Origin: Archaeoglobus sp. JdFR-37
GTDB taxonomy: Archaea; Halobacteriota; Archaeoglobi; Archaeoglobales; Archaeoglobaceae
Reading direction: 5' to 3'
Assembly: GCA_002010215.1 (NCBI GenBank)
Contig: MTMY01000047.1
Coordinates: forward strand, 1-64,000
DNA length: 64,000 nt
Shown here: positions 49,476 to 58,036 of the stretch, one piece after another
Position numbering within the stretch: position 1 is the first letter of the stretch
How the letters are laid out: the number at the start of each line of letters is the position of its first letter
Program-made: the position numbers and the translations under genes
Notes under the pieces: model-generated
What the model saw: the letters and a program-made list of their open reading frames with translations, nothing else
The model's database searches: none
Told to the model about the DNA's origin: nothing

Positions 49476-50252
49476 ATGCTCACTTTCATCGGAATGGGCC
49501 TGTATGACGAAAAGGACATCTCTATTAAGGGATACGAGAAGGTAAAGGAGGCTGATGAGGTTTACATTGAATTTTACACCTCCAAACTGGTTGGAACTAC
49601 GAGAGAGAGACTTGAGGAGTTTTTCGGAAGAGAAATTGTGGAGCTGAGAAGAGAGGACCTTGAGGACAGAAGCAGGGAGCTGGTGGAAAAAGCTAGACAT
49701 AAAGATATTGTGCTCTTGATTCCGGGGGATGTTGCAGTTGCAACCACCCATTCCTCCATAATGCTGGAGGCAAGGCAGAAGGGTGTGGATATACAGCTCA
49801 TACATGGTGCTAGCATAGTTTCTGCTGTATGCGGGCTTACAGGACTTCACAACTATAGATTCGGGAAATCTGCTACTGTTGCATATCCCTATGGTAAAAC
49901 AGTCTCTAGGACTCCCATTAGAGTCATACTTGATAACTGGAGTATCAACGCCCACACGCTGCTTTACCTTGACCTGCACCCTGAGCCAATGACCATTGCA
50001 AAGGCTGTGGAAATCCTGAAAAAAGCCGATGATGATAAAATGCTGAAAGATGCGTATGCTGTGGGCCTTGCCAGAGCTGGCAGCGAGAAACCTGTAGTCA
50101 GATGTGACAGGCTTTATGAGTTGCCTGAACATGATTTTGGTGACCCCCTCTACATAATGGTAGTGCTGGCTAAAAAGCTCCATATAACTGAGTATGAATT
50201 TCTCTCAGCCTTTGCTAATGCTCCTCATGAACTCTCACTTTCGGTGGAGTAG
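49476..50252 (+). CDS. dphB: Diphthine synthase DphB (Dph5)
   Basis: The 258-residue SAM-dependent methyltransferase has MLTFIGMGLYDEKDISIKG, LLIPGDVAVATTHS and HGASIVSAVCGLTGLHNYRFG, all diphthine synthase motifs. It methylates the diphthamide precursor on elongation factor 2. A TATA-like AATCTTATTTT 26 nt upstream of the ATG predicts a leaderless mRNA. Dph2 is at 56451-57455. Confidence 0.95.
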   Translation: MLTFIGMGLYDEKDISIKGYEKVKEADEVYIEFYTSKLVGTTRERLEEFFGREIVELRREDLEDRSRELVEKARHKDIVLLIPGDVAVATTHSSIMLEARQKGVDIQLIHGASIVSAVCGLTGLHNYRFGKSATVAYPYGKTVSRTPIRVILDNWSINAHTLLYLDLHPEPMTIAKAVEILKKADDDKMLKDAYAVGLARAGSEKPVVRCDRLYELPEHDFGDPLYIMVVLAKKLHITEYEFLSAFANAPHELSLSVE

Positions 50253-50266
50253 AAACTGTTTTTAAC

Positions 50267-51817
50267 ATGGCACGAGAGGGATTCAAAATGAAAGGCGTCG
50301 TGGGAAGAATCTATGGTGAGGCATCGTCAACTGAGTTCACTTTTTTCATTTTTAATCCTCGGGAAGTGAAGAGAACAGATTACGTGAAGGTATGGAACGA
50401 CATCGATGGCTGGGTTGTTGCCCAGGTGGTGGATGTAAAGGCAACTTCTGAAAGCGTGGCAGAGGGAAGGAATGTTGAGAAAGAGGTTTACATAGGGAAA
50501 GCAGTTGTCATAGGGAAGAGAGATGAAAATGGGGTTTTGAGAACTCCCAAGACTCCGTTTGTTCCAGGTGAAAATGTTTTCAAGGCTGAAGAGGAGCTGA
50601 TAATCGACGTGCTGGGTCTAGAAAGGGAGGGAGTATATATCGGGCTGCTGGAGGACCATGACATCAAGGTCAGGCTGGATACGAACTCTCTGGTCCAGAA
50701 ACACTGCTGTATTCTGGCTAAGACTGGAAGTGGAAAGAGCTACACCGCAGGCGTCATCATGGAGGAGCTGATGGAAAAGGATGTCCCACTTCTGATTATA
50801 GACCCACATGGTGAGTACGCCACCATGAAGGAACCCAACCGAAATAGAGATGAGCTGGAGAAGATGGAACTGTTCGGAATAAAACCGAAAGGTTATGGCG
50901 ATAAAATCAGGATTTACGTTCCACCAAACTCTCCTTTCACAGACAGAGCAGACGGCGTGTTGAAGCTCGATGGTAAAAACCTATCTGCTGAGGAGATATT
51001 TGAGCTGACGGGTCTGAACAACTCATCTGCCCAAGCACTTCTATATCAGGCCATCAAGAATCTGAAGGGCACGGATTACACAATCGAGGATATAATCTCT
51101 GAAGTGGAGGGGATAAAGCACAACGCCAAATGGACACTACTGGGGGCTTTGGAGAAGATCGTTGAAAGCGGACTTTTTGACAGCGATGCCACACCTCTGG
51201 ACATTCTCCTCAGAAGAGGTAGAGCTGTTGTTCTTGACATGCGAGGAGTGCCACCTGAGCATCAGCAACTCATCGTTTCAAGAATCTGCGGAAGGCTTTT
51301 TGAGATGAGAAAGCGAAATGAAGTGCCAGCAGGCATGATTGTCATTGAGGAGGCCCACAATTTCATTCCAGAAAGGGGGTTTGGAAAGGCAATATCCACA
51401 CCAGTTCTCAGGACAATAGCCAGCGAAGGCAGAAAATTCGGGCTTGGCCTGATGGTGATAAGCCAGAGGCCTGCTAGGGTGGATAAGAACGTGATAAGTC
51501 AGTGCAACACTCAGATTATTATGAGGGTTACAAATCCCAACGATATAAATGCTGTGAAAAAGGGTGTAGAGGGGCTCACTTCTGAAATGGTAGATGAGAT
51601 AAAAAGACTCCCACCTGGAACTGCGATGGTTGTATCTCCTGAGCTGGAAAAGCCGATAATTGTCAGAGTTAGAGTGAGGAAGAGTATGCACAGCCAAGCG
51701 GTTGGAGTTGTTGAAAAGACTTCCAAGCTGGGGAAACTGGAGAAGCGAAAGGGAAAATCTGAGAGAGGGGAAAAGGGGGATAGTAGGAGTATATTCAGGA
51801 AGATGTTTGGCGGTTGA
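50267..51817 (+). CDS. herA: HerA-like bipolar DNA translocase (DUF87)
   Basis: The 516-residue FtsK/HerA-type ATPase has Walker A AKTGSGKSYTAGVIMEEL, Walker B MIVIEEAHNF, sensor 'VISQRPARVDKNVISQ' with the arginine finger region. The N-terminal HAS-barrel begins VVGRIYGEASSTEF; a basic tail KRKGKSERGEKGD ends the protein. HerA works with NurA nuclease in end resection, but no nurA gene is adjacent. It overlaps the following gene region slightly. ATG 50267 or 50288 are both possible. Confidence 0.9.
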   Translation: MAREGFKMKGVVGRIYGEASSTEFTFFIFNPREVKRTDYVKVWNDIDGWVVAQVVDVKATSESVAEGRNVEKEVYIGKAVVIGKRDENGVLRTPKTPFVPGENVFKAEEELIIDVLGLEREGVYIGLLEDHDIKVRLDTNSLVQKHCCILAKTGSGKSYTAGVIMEELMEKDVPLLIIDPHGEYATMKEPNRNRDELEKMELFGIKPKGYGDKIRIYVPPNSPFTDRADGVLKLDGKNLSAEEIFELTGLNNSSAQALLYQAIKNLKGTDYTIEDIISEVEGIKHNAKWTLLGALEKIVESGLFDSDATPLDILLRRGRAVVLDMRGVPPEHQQLIVSRICGRLFEMRKRNEVPAGMIVIEEAHNFIPERGFGKAISTPVLRTIASEGRKFGLGLMVISQRPARVDKNVISQCNTQIIMRVTNPNDINAVKKGVEGLTSEMVDEIKRLPPGTAMVVSPELEKPIIVRVRVRKSMHSQAVGVVEKTSKLGKLEKRKGKSERGEKGDSRSIFRKMFGG

Positions 51818-51843
51818 GCGGCGATAGTTCAACGGTGATACAT

Positions 51844-52185
51844 ATGCCCGACTATTTGGTTGTGCTGCAGGGTGCATGGGTTGTTAAAAAGGCTAGGAGC
51901 ATTGATGATGCAATGAACATAGCGGTTGCAGAGGCAGGAAAACGCCTCAATCCCGATCTGGACTTTGTAGAAATTGACGTTGGATCGGTTGAATGCCCGA
52001 AATGTGGTGAACCTTTTAAAAGTGCTTTTATGGTAGCTAAAATGGCTCTTGTAGGACTGATATTCGAAATGAAGGTTTTCAATGCGGATAGTGAAGAGCA
52101 TGCGGCCAGAATAGCCAAGTATGAGATAGGAAAACGGCTGCAGAGGATACCTCTAGAGGTAATTGATGTGGTGAAGCTTGGCTGA
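51844..52185 (+). CDS. UPF0212 (DUF555) protein
   Basis: The 113-residue product has VVLQGAWVVKKARSIDDAM, VECPKCGEPFKSAFMVAK and EHAARIAKYEIGKRLQ; the CxxC is the only metal-like pair. DUF555 proteins are archaeal and of unknown function. ATG 51844 is preceded by GGTGAT and preferred over the frame-open start at 51814. It directly follows herA, so a DNA-processing link is possible. Confidence 0.85.
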   Translation: MPDYLVVLQGAWVVKKARSIDDAMNIAVAEAGKRLNPDLDFVEIDVGSVECPKCGEPFKSAFMVAKMALVGLIFEMKVFNADSEEHAARIAKYEIGKRLQRIPLEVIDVVKLG

Positions 52186-52388
52186 TTTAAGAACTGAATA
52201 GGTGGGGCACCTGCCTAGTACTGTTAAACATGTTAAATACTGTTTAATGAAGTTCAGGGCTGTGTGGGCAGGCATAAAGGTTGGTGTTAGACCAATCTTT
52301 GAAATCTTGGATACTTTGTAGATACTCCGAATTAAGTTGAGCTTACTTTTTGACAATTTTTTTATCCTGAATTCCTGAATTCTTTACA
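52186..52388. other. Noncoding gap with short repeats
   Basis: The region has AGGTGGGGCACCT as a short inverted repeat (52199-52211) and TGTTAAA-type direct repeats at 52222-52246, plus CCTGAATTCCTGAATTC at 52367-52383. No gene, CRISPR repeat or ncRNA motif was found. These are ordinary low-complexity intergenic features; promoter elements for the broken Cas4-like gene probably lie near 52350-52370. Confidence 0.35.
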
Positions 52389-53039
52389 ATGCTCAGGGTC
52401 AGCGATCTAACGTCTTATCTCGTCTGCCCACGTCTCTGCTACTTCTGTCTGAGATTCGGTGAAGATATTGTTACAGAGAAGAGGGCTGCTAAGGAAATTT
52501 ATCTGGTTATAAGAAAGGGTTTCGGAATTGACTGGGCTGAAAGGAGATATATTGAGCCATATTGAGAGATTGAGATTTTTGAGAAAGCAAAATTTCAAGT
52601 TATCCCCAGAGCTTGAATCCATCAATTCCATTGAATGGGAGTTTCTCTGATGTCAGACAAGCTCAATCTTTCAGGGATTGTGGATGAGATCGTGGAAAAA
52701 GAAGGCAGGCTGAACTCACTGATAATCTCGCTGAAAGCTCTGGATAACGGCATCTGGTATGTGGACAGGATCAAGCTTGCGTCGCTGAAAATCATTGGGA
52801 GGGATGTAAGTTTCGACTTTGATGGGGGCTTTGTTTACTACTGTTACGATGGAAAGCTCTGTCATGTAGAAATCACTAGAAATGACATCTACAGCATTTT
52901 CAGGATTGTTGAAAAAGTTAGAAGGCTGGAAAAAGGATTTGTCCCCGAGAAAATTCATGGAAATTATTGCAGAGTATGCAGTTTCAGAGAGAGGTGTGAT
53001 ATGCAGCCATCTACCTTTGCAGCCCGCTTTCTTTTATAA
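52389..53039 (+). pseudogene. Cas4-like (RecB-type) nuclease, broken by two frameshifts
   Basis: From ATG 52389 the frame reads MLRVSDLTSYLVCPRLCYF, the Cas4-type N-terminus with its Cys, until TGA 52563. A second frame carries HIERLRFLRKQNFKLSPELE and SINSIEWEFL (52558 to about 52643). The third piece, in the first frame again, covers SDKLNLSGIVDEIVEKEG and, near the end, NYCRVCSFRERCDM, the Cas4-type C-terminal Cys cluster. Two frame changes (near 52550-52560 and 52640-52645) therefore interrupt one gene of about 215 codons. The conserved ExK strand (CHVEITRN) has lost its acidic/lysine pattern, as expected for decay. It overlaps the convergent archaemetzincin gene by 29 nt. Confidence 0.7.
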
Positions 53040-53526
53040 AATGTGCTACCTTGCTCTCACAAACCTTGCAGTATGTGGCAGGCTTAATGTCAGTCTCTTT
53101 AACGTTTGAAGAGAAACGCATTACGCAATTGTTGGTGCAGTGGGTCAGACCAAGGAGATGTCCAACTTCGTGGAAAACCTCTTTGAGAACTCTAGTATAC
53201 AGCCCATCCCCCACAAGTCTGAAGGTTGATATTAGAGCTGCTCTGCCATTGAGTTCAGCCAAACCAAAGATGTATGAGGAGTTTTTGTGATAGATGTCCT
53301 CGTGGAGTATGCCCAGTCCTTTGAAGTATCCTTTGTCCTGAACTATTTTTTTGACTTCTATCAGGAGGGGTTTGGCGTAGACCTGATTTCTGAGAGGGTT
53401 GTGGAAGCTTGAAGGCATTTCTGCTCTTATCACATCCACTCTGAACGTGAAAAAATCCTCCAGAATCCCTCTGGCAAATTCTGCCACTTTTACAGAATTA
53501 TTAAAAGAAATAACTGCAAACTTCAT
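53011..53526 (-). CDS. amzA: Archaemetzincin AmzA-type metalloprotease
   Basis: The 171-residue protein has HEVGHLLGLTHCTNNCVM, the extended zinc motif of archaemetzincins (HExxHxxGxxHC), followed by CKVCESKV; the extra cysteines bind a second zinc. It is a small cytosolic zinc peptidase with unknown substrate. It ends 2 nt upstream of the CetZ-like gene reading the same way and its tail overlaps the decayed Cas4-like gene. Confidence 0.9.
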   Translation of the reverse strand: MKFAVISFNNSVKVAEFARGILEDFFTFRVDVIRAEMPSSFHNPLRNQVYAKPLLIEVKKIVQDKGYFKGLGILHEDIYHKNSSYIFGLAELNGRAALISTFRLVGDGLYTRVLKEVFHEVGHLLGLTHCTNNCVMRFSSNVKETDIKPATYCKVCESKVAHFIKESGLQR

Positions 53527-53527
53527 C

Positions 53528-54697
53528 TCAGAACAAGGGCTCTATGTCTTCATCGAAGAGGGATATGGTTCTCTCTATCCTCTCCCTCTCCGCAACCTCA
53601 ACCTCATCCTTGGCTTCAGCAGCAAGCCTCTGCAATTCCCTGACTCTGGGAACATCGGTGACATTTGCCAGAACTACGAGAGCTGCTACATGCTTCGTCC
53701 TTCTGGTTGGGTAATCTCCAGCCCTCACTTCAACACCGGCAATCTGCTCTTCGAGCCAGAGCTTTGCTTTTTCTATCCCTTTCCTGTCTAGATGTTCAGG
53801 TGGGCCAGCTACAAGCACTAACGCCCTCTCAGCACTCTGGATGTTACATGGGATGGTTAGCCTTCCGAGGGCAGCCCTTCTCACCAGAGAAGCTATTTTC
53901 ATTGACCTGTCTTCTTCGCCTATGACTTCGTCTGATGATCTCTTCCTGAAAAGGCTGAAAAGTCCACCCCTCTTCTTCTCTTCAGCCACCGACGTTGCAT
54001 AGCCAATGGATGTGATGCCGCCACCTTTGAGAGTGTTAATAACTTCAGAGCTGTCCACAACCATCTCTGCAACCATACCTTCCTCCACCGGCTCACCAGC
54101 TCTGGCCAGAACCGTCAGACGCCGTACGATCTCTTCATTTATCCTAGCAAAGCTCTCTCTCAAACTTAATCCTTCAAACTTCCAGGCTCCATTATCCACG
54201 AGAATGAGATTGTCAACGTATTTCAGCATGGTTATCATGCTTCTCGCAGCGTTAAGGGAGTAGAGCTTCCCCTCTTCAGGTGCGGGCAGAACGCCTATTG
54301 CGTAAACGGGTTCTGAATACATCTCACTCAGATATTTTGCGAGAACGGGAGCACCACCACTTCCGGTACCACCACCCAAACCTGAGATTATCAGGAATGC
54401 ATCAATCTCATGAGTCCCCCTTTCGTCAATAGCGTTGAGAATTGTTTCTATCTCTTCCTGAGCCACTTTTGCACCGAGTTTGTTATCTGTGCCGACCCCA
54501 TGACCCTTTACTGTTGTCTGGCCGATGAGAATTCTGTCCTTCATCGGCACATTCTTTAAACCCATGAGGTCTGTTCTTGCAGTGTTAATGGCAAGTACTT
54601 TCATGTCTGTCCGATATCCTCGCATCTTCTCGTTTTCTATGAAGAGATCAAGGATTTTACCGCCAGCCTGACCGAATCCGATGATGAAGAACCTCAT
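53528..54697 (-). CDS. cetZ: CetZ-type tubulin/FtsZ-family GTPase
   Basis: The 389-residue product begins MRFFIIGFGQAGGKILDLF and has the GTP-binding GLGGGTGSGGAP (T4 loop), DNGAWK and the catalytic T7-like NAARSMI... region with DKGL-type loops less clear. It matches archaeal CetZ-like/FtsZ3-type proteins linked to cell shape. A linker FSLFRKRSSDEVIGEED (about 245-260) is charged. ATG 54697 follows AGGTGG and is preferred over 54721. It forms a two-gene unit with amzA. Confidence 0.88.
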   Translation of the reverse strand: MRFFIIGFGQAGGKILDLFIENEKMRGYRTDMKVLAINTARTDLMGLKNVPMKDRILIGQTTVKGHGVGTDNKLGAKVAQEEIETILNAIDERGTHEIDAFLIISGLGGGTGSGGAPVLAKYLSEMYSEPVYAIGVLPAPEEGKLYSLNAARSMITMLKYVDNLILVDNGAWKFEGLSLRESFARINEEIVRRLTVLARAGEPVEEGMVAEMVVDSSEVINTLKGGGITSIGYATSVAEEKKRGGLFSLFRKRSSDEVIGEEDRSMKIASLVRRAALGRLTIPCNIQSAERALVLVAGPPEHLDRKGIEKAKLWLEEQIAGVEVRAGDYPTRRTKHVAALVVLANVTDVPRVRELQRLAAEAKDEVEVAERERIERTISLFDEDIEPLF

Positions 54698-54796
54698 GAT
54701 TCCACCTTTCAAAATCCACAACTGGGCTTTTTAATTTAAGTCTTTCCATTGCACTTCTACCGCTTTTTTATGTAGGATAAAAGTGACGTGATAAGT

Positions 54797-54804
54797 TATA
54801 TATT
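54797..54804 (+). promoter_or_regulatory. TATA box of the rhodanese gene
   Basis: TTATATAT at 54797-54804 is centred 27 nt before ATG 54828, predicting a leaderless mRNA. The downstream decayed thioredoxin reductase gene has no promoter of its own and would depend on this one. Confidence 0.55.
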
Positions 54805-54827
54805 TTCCTTATCGCAAATTACGTTTC

Positions 54828-55190
54828 ATGGCCGACGCAATCACAAGAGAAGAGCTGAAAAAACTTCTGGGAAAAGAGGATGTTGTTATAGTGGATGTCA
54901 GACTGCCCGAGTATTATGCCAAGGAACACATTCCTGGGGCAATAAACATCCCTCTGGAGGAACTTGACAAGAATTTGGATAAACTGGACAAGGATAAACT
55001 GGTTGTTGTTTATTGTGCATCCTTTGACTGCCGCCTGAGCCCGGTTGCATACAGGAAGTTAAAGAGGTTGGGTTACCAGGTTGTGGACTATGAGGGTGGC
55101 ATGATGGACTGGAAGGAGAAATATCCTGTTGAGTCAGCAGAGTTTGCAGATGCTGCGGAGGCCGGAGAACTAGGTGGAAAAGATGAGTAA
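54828..55190 (+). CDS. Rhodanese-domain sulfurtransferase
   Basis: The 120-residue product is a single rhodanese domain: VIVDVRLPEYYAKEHIPGA, then VVVYCASFDCRLSPVAYRKL with the active-site Cys in the CASFDCR loop, and GYQVVDYEGGMMDWKEKY. It transfers sulfur or acts as a thiol carrier. The acidic C-terminal tail (SAEFADAAEAGELGGKDE) is unusual. It overlaps the first codons of a decayed thioredoxin reductase-rhodanese gene, whose function it may once have complemented. Confidence 0.9.
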   Translation: MADAITREELKKLLGKEDVVIVDVRLPEYYAKEHIPGAINIPLEELDKNLDKLDKDKLVVVYCASFDCRLSPVAYRKLKRLGYQVVDYEGGMMDWKEKYPVESAEFADAAEAGELGGKDE

Positions 55191-56500
55191 AGGTGACAAA
55201 ATTGGTGGAGTTAGCAAGACTAAAGTTGGTGAAAAGACTGAAATTTAAGATGTCATAATTGTTGGCGGAGGCGTTGCCGGCTTGTCTGCTGGGATGTATA
55301 CGGTGAGACTTGGCCTGAAATCAGCCGTCATTGGTAAAGATATTGGAGGAATGATAACTCTAACCCAGTATATCGAAAACTGGCCGGGTTTCAAGAGAAT
55401 TAACACTTTCGAGCTCACAGACATGCTGGAAGACCATGCTTCCAGTTATGGCGTCAAGATTATTGAGAAGGAGGTTACGAGCATATCAATCGAAAGAAAC
55501 AGGTTCAGGTGCGTCGTTGGAGATGATCGCTCTTCTCCTATGCTGTTATAATTGCAACAGGGACAGAGAGAAGAAAGCTAAAGGTGAAAGGATATGACAG
55601 ATTTGAGAACAGAAATATCCACTACTGCGCCTTCTGTGATGGACCTAACTATCAGGGCAAAAGAATGGCAGTTATCGGAGGAGGAAATGCTGCGGTTGTT
55701 GAGGCCATGGTTCTTGCCGGGTATGCGGAAAAGGTTTACATCATAAGCAGGTCAGAACTCCATGCTGAGCCTGCAAATCTCAAGAAGCTGAAAAATCTGG
55801 AAAATATCGAAGTTCTCAACGGATATAACGTTTTAGCCTTCGAAGGTGGGGACAGGCTAGAAAGGATAAAGCTAGACAAGGAGTATGATGGAGAGAATAC
55901 TCTTGAAGTCGATGGCGTATTCATTTCCCTCGGTGGTGTTCCCAATTCGAAGCTTGCAGTAAAATTAGGCGTCAAAATAAACGAAAAGGGAGAGATTGTG
56001 GTAAATGAGGCCATGAAAACCAACATCCCTGGAGTTTTTGCTTCTGGCGATGTTGTGGCCAACCCCTTCAAGCAGGCAATAATCTCATCGACCCAGGGGG
56101 TTATGGCAGCATATTCAGCATATCGCTTCATTACGGGCAAACCTGTCTATACTTGTAATCATAGAACCCTATGCAGAACCAATGGTTGCAGATGCTGAGG
56201 ATGTGAAGGAAGCACCGGAGAGAAAGGCTCTTATAATAGACGTCAGGGAAAGAGAGGAGTACGAAAAAGCCCACATCCCAACAGCAATTTTTGGGGAGAT
56301 AAAACGGCTTGAAGAGCTGGAGGACATTCTGAAGAATGTTGAGGAAATTTAATGTGTATTCAAAAGATTATAATTGTTCGGCCAGCACCTTAGCAGCAAA
56401 AAAGCTTGTTGAGATGGGTTTTTGCAACGTTTATGATTTCCAAGGCTCTTTCAAGGAGTGGATGGAGAAGGGCTACGAAATCGAAAAATCTCATCCATAG
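55183..56500 (+). pseudogene. Thioredoxin reductase-rhodanese fusion, inactivated by several lesions
   Basis: From ATG 55183 a frame ends at TAA 55246-55248, right before DVIIVGGGVAGLSAGMYTVR, so a Tyr codon has become a stop. The FAD domain continues to 55537, where a one-base loss (or two-base gain) moves the frame to YAVIIATGTERRKLK and the redox pair HYCAFCDG plus GKRMAVIGGGNAAVVEA. Near 56150 another shift leads to a C-terminal rhodanese (LIIDVREREEYEKAHIP), and near 56350 a fourth shift gives YNCSASTLAAKKLVEM and the end at TAG 56498-56500. Four lesions in one gene argue for a pseudogene. The 3' end overlaps dph2. Confidence 0.85.
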
Positions 56501-57455
56501 CGTAATCCTCAAAGCTCCTCTCTCCCAGAACAATCTGGAATTCCTGGGGTGTCAACACCGGGACATGGAAAGCTTCGGCATCATCGTAGCTGATGCGGGG
56601 GCAGGCAGTGTTCACAAGAAAGTCAGCTCTGAAATTGTAAATCTTCTCAGCAGAAATTTCATCAGTTAAAATTACAAAACAGCTCAGTCCCTTCTCTTTA
56701 GCCCTCCTCTTAAGCTCCAGAGCCAGCCTCTCTCTTTTCTGCCCAGGTTTTGTGCTTACAATGATTCCGCACTTTCTGCCATCCATTGCTTTTACTATTG
56801 CAGCCATTCTCTTTCTTATGAATCTCTCCACATTAACTTCCTCAAATTCATTGCTCAACGGAGAAAGGCGGTAAACCTTCTTTCCAGTATATATGGCAGC
56901 TCCAATAGGGTGAAACAATCCATCACCAACGAATAATACAGCATCAGCCTTCACATCCTGTAGGGCGGTATAATTGCAGCCCAGCACCTCCCCTGGATAC
57001 TTCAGCTCTTTTCCGGTTTTAAGCTCCACTTCATAGCCTTTCTTCTCCAGCACAGCTTTAACTTCTTGGAGCTTCCAGGCGTACTGGGCAGTTGCTATCA
57101 GAGCAATACTTTTCTCAGGAATTTTGACTTGGTAAAAGGGCTCAAGTGGATAGTCCACTTGGTAGGGTACATAGATCACCCTATCAATTCTCAGGATTGG
57201 GGTGTGGGCGAAGTGAAGCAGGTAATCGCAGTGGTCGAGGAGCTCCAAGTCCATATCGCAAGCTCCATAACTCCCCTTACCCGATACAATGACCTCGAAT
57301 CCCTCTTTCTCAAAAATTTCGGTTAGTTCGGCAGCATAGAACTTCAGGCCATCAGGAAGCTGAACCCCAACTTTTCTGGCATTAACTTTCCTGAGCTGGG
57401 AAAAAATGGATGAAAAATCGATTCTATCTAAAATCCTATCTGAGATGGTCGACAA
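56451..57455 (-). CDS. dph2: Diphthamide biosynthesis protein Dph2
   Basis: The 334-residue product has GSYGACDMDLELLDHCDY, VLGCNYTAL and VNTACPRISYDDAE, giving the three conserved cysteines that bind a 4Fe-4S cluster for noncanonical radical SAM chemistry. It transfers the 3-amino-3-carboxypropyl group to EF-2 His. DphB is at 49476. The start is at 57455, overlapping the end of the phosphoribosyltransferase gene by 20 nt, so both are cotranscribed. Confidence 0.93.
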   Translation of the reverse strand: MSTISDRILDRIDFSSIFSQLRKVNARKVGVQLPDGLKFYAAELTEIFEKEGFEVIVSGKGSYGACDMDLELLDHCDYLLHFAHTPILRIDRVIYVPYQVDYPLEPFYQVKIPEKSIALIATAQYAWKLQEVKAVLEKKGYEVELKTGKELKYPGEVLGCNYTALQDVKADAVLFVGDGLFHPIGAAIYTGKKVYRLSPLSNEFEEVNVERFIRKRMAAIVKAMDGRKCGIIVSTKPGQKRERLALELKRRAKEKGLSCFVILTDEISAEKIYNFRADFLVNTACPRISYDDAEAFHVPVLTPQEFQIVLGERSFEDYAMDEIFRFRSPSPSTP

Positions 57456-58002
57456 CTCTGACCCCTTCAGGACTCACGTCGATCTTCACCAGACTCTTAA
57501 CTTTCATACCCATTTTTCTGAGCTTTTCTGCCCCATCTCCCTTCTCTATTACTGCCACAAAATCTCTGACTTCAGCTCCTGCCTTTTCAAGGGCTTTCAG
57601 CGTTGCCATGGCTGTTCCACCTGTAGAAATCACGTCATCAACGAGAATGACTCTGTCACCCTTCTCGATCCCGTTGATGTAGAGCTTCCCTTTGGAATAG
57701 CCCGTTTCTTGATCCACAACTATCTCATTTGGCATGTTGTAGGCCCTTTTTCTCACAACCACTATAGGCAGGTTTACTGATAGGCTTAAACCCACTGCTA
57801 TGGGTATGCCCATGGCCTCCACTGTCACTATCTTGTCCACATCCAGATCTGCTATCCTTATTATTCCTGAAACGACTTCTCTGACGATATCTGGATCAAG
57901 CTCGGGCACACCATCGGTAAGGGGGTGAATAAAATAGGGGTAGTCCCCCTTCATTATAACTGGGGCGTTTTCCAGACTTTCTACCAGCTTTTTCAGTATC
58001 AT
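57436..58002 (-). CDS. hpt: Archaeal purine phosphoribosyltransferase (Hpt-like)
   Basis: The 188-residue type I PRTase has VTVEAMGIPIAVGLS, VVRKRAYNMPNE and the PRPP loop RVILVDDVISTGGTA. It matches the archaeal hypoxanthine/guanine phosphoribosyltransferase group, although adenine activity cannot be excluded from sequence. It salvages purine bases to nucleotides. It is followed by dph2 with a short overlap. Confidence 0.88.
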   Translation of the reverse strand: MILKKLVESLENAPVIMKGDYPYFIHPLTDGVPELDPDIVREVVSGIIRIADLDVDKIVTVEAMGIPIAVGLSLSVNLPIVVVRKRAYNMPNEIVVDQETGYSKGKLYINGIEKGDRVILVDDVISTGGTAMATLKALEKAGAEVRDFVAVIEKGDGAEKLRKMGMKVKSLVKIDVSPEGVRVVDHLR

Positions 58003-58036
58003 TCCCGTATCAACCTCTACTTCATCTCTTCCTGTA

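Noticed and set aside
55183-55300. Recoding (selenocysteine or pyrrolysine) at the in-frame stop of the thioredoxin reductase gene
   Set aside because: The codon is TAA, not TGA or TAG, and three further frameshifts occur downstream, so decay is the simpler explanation.
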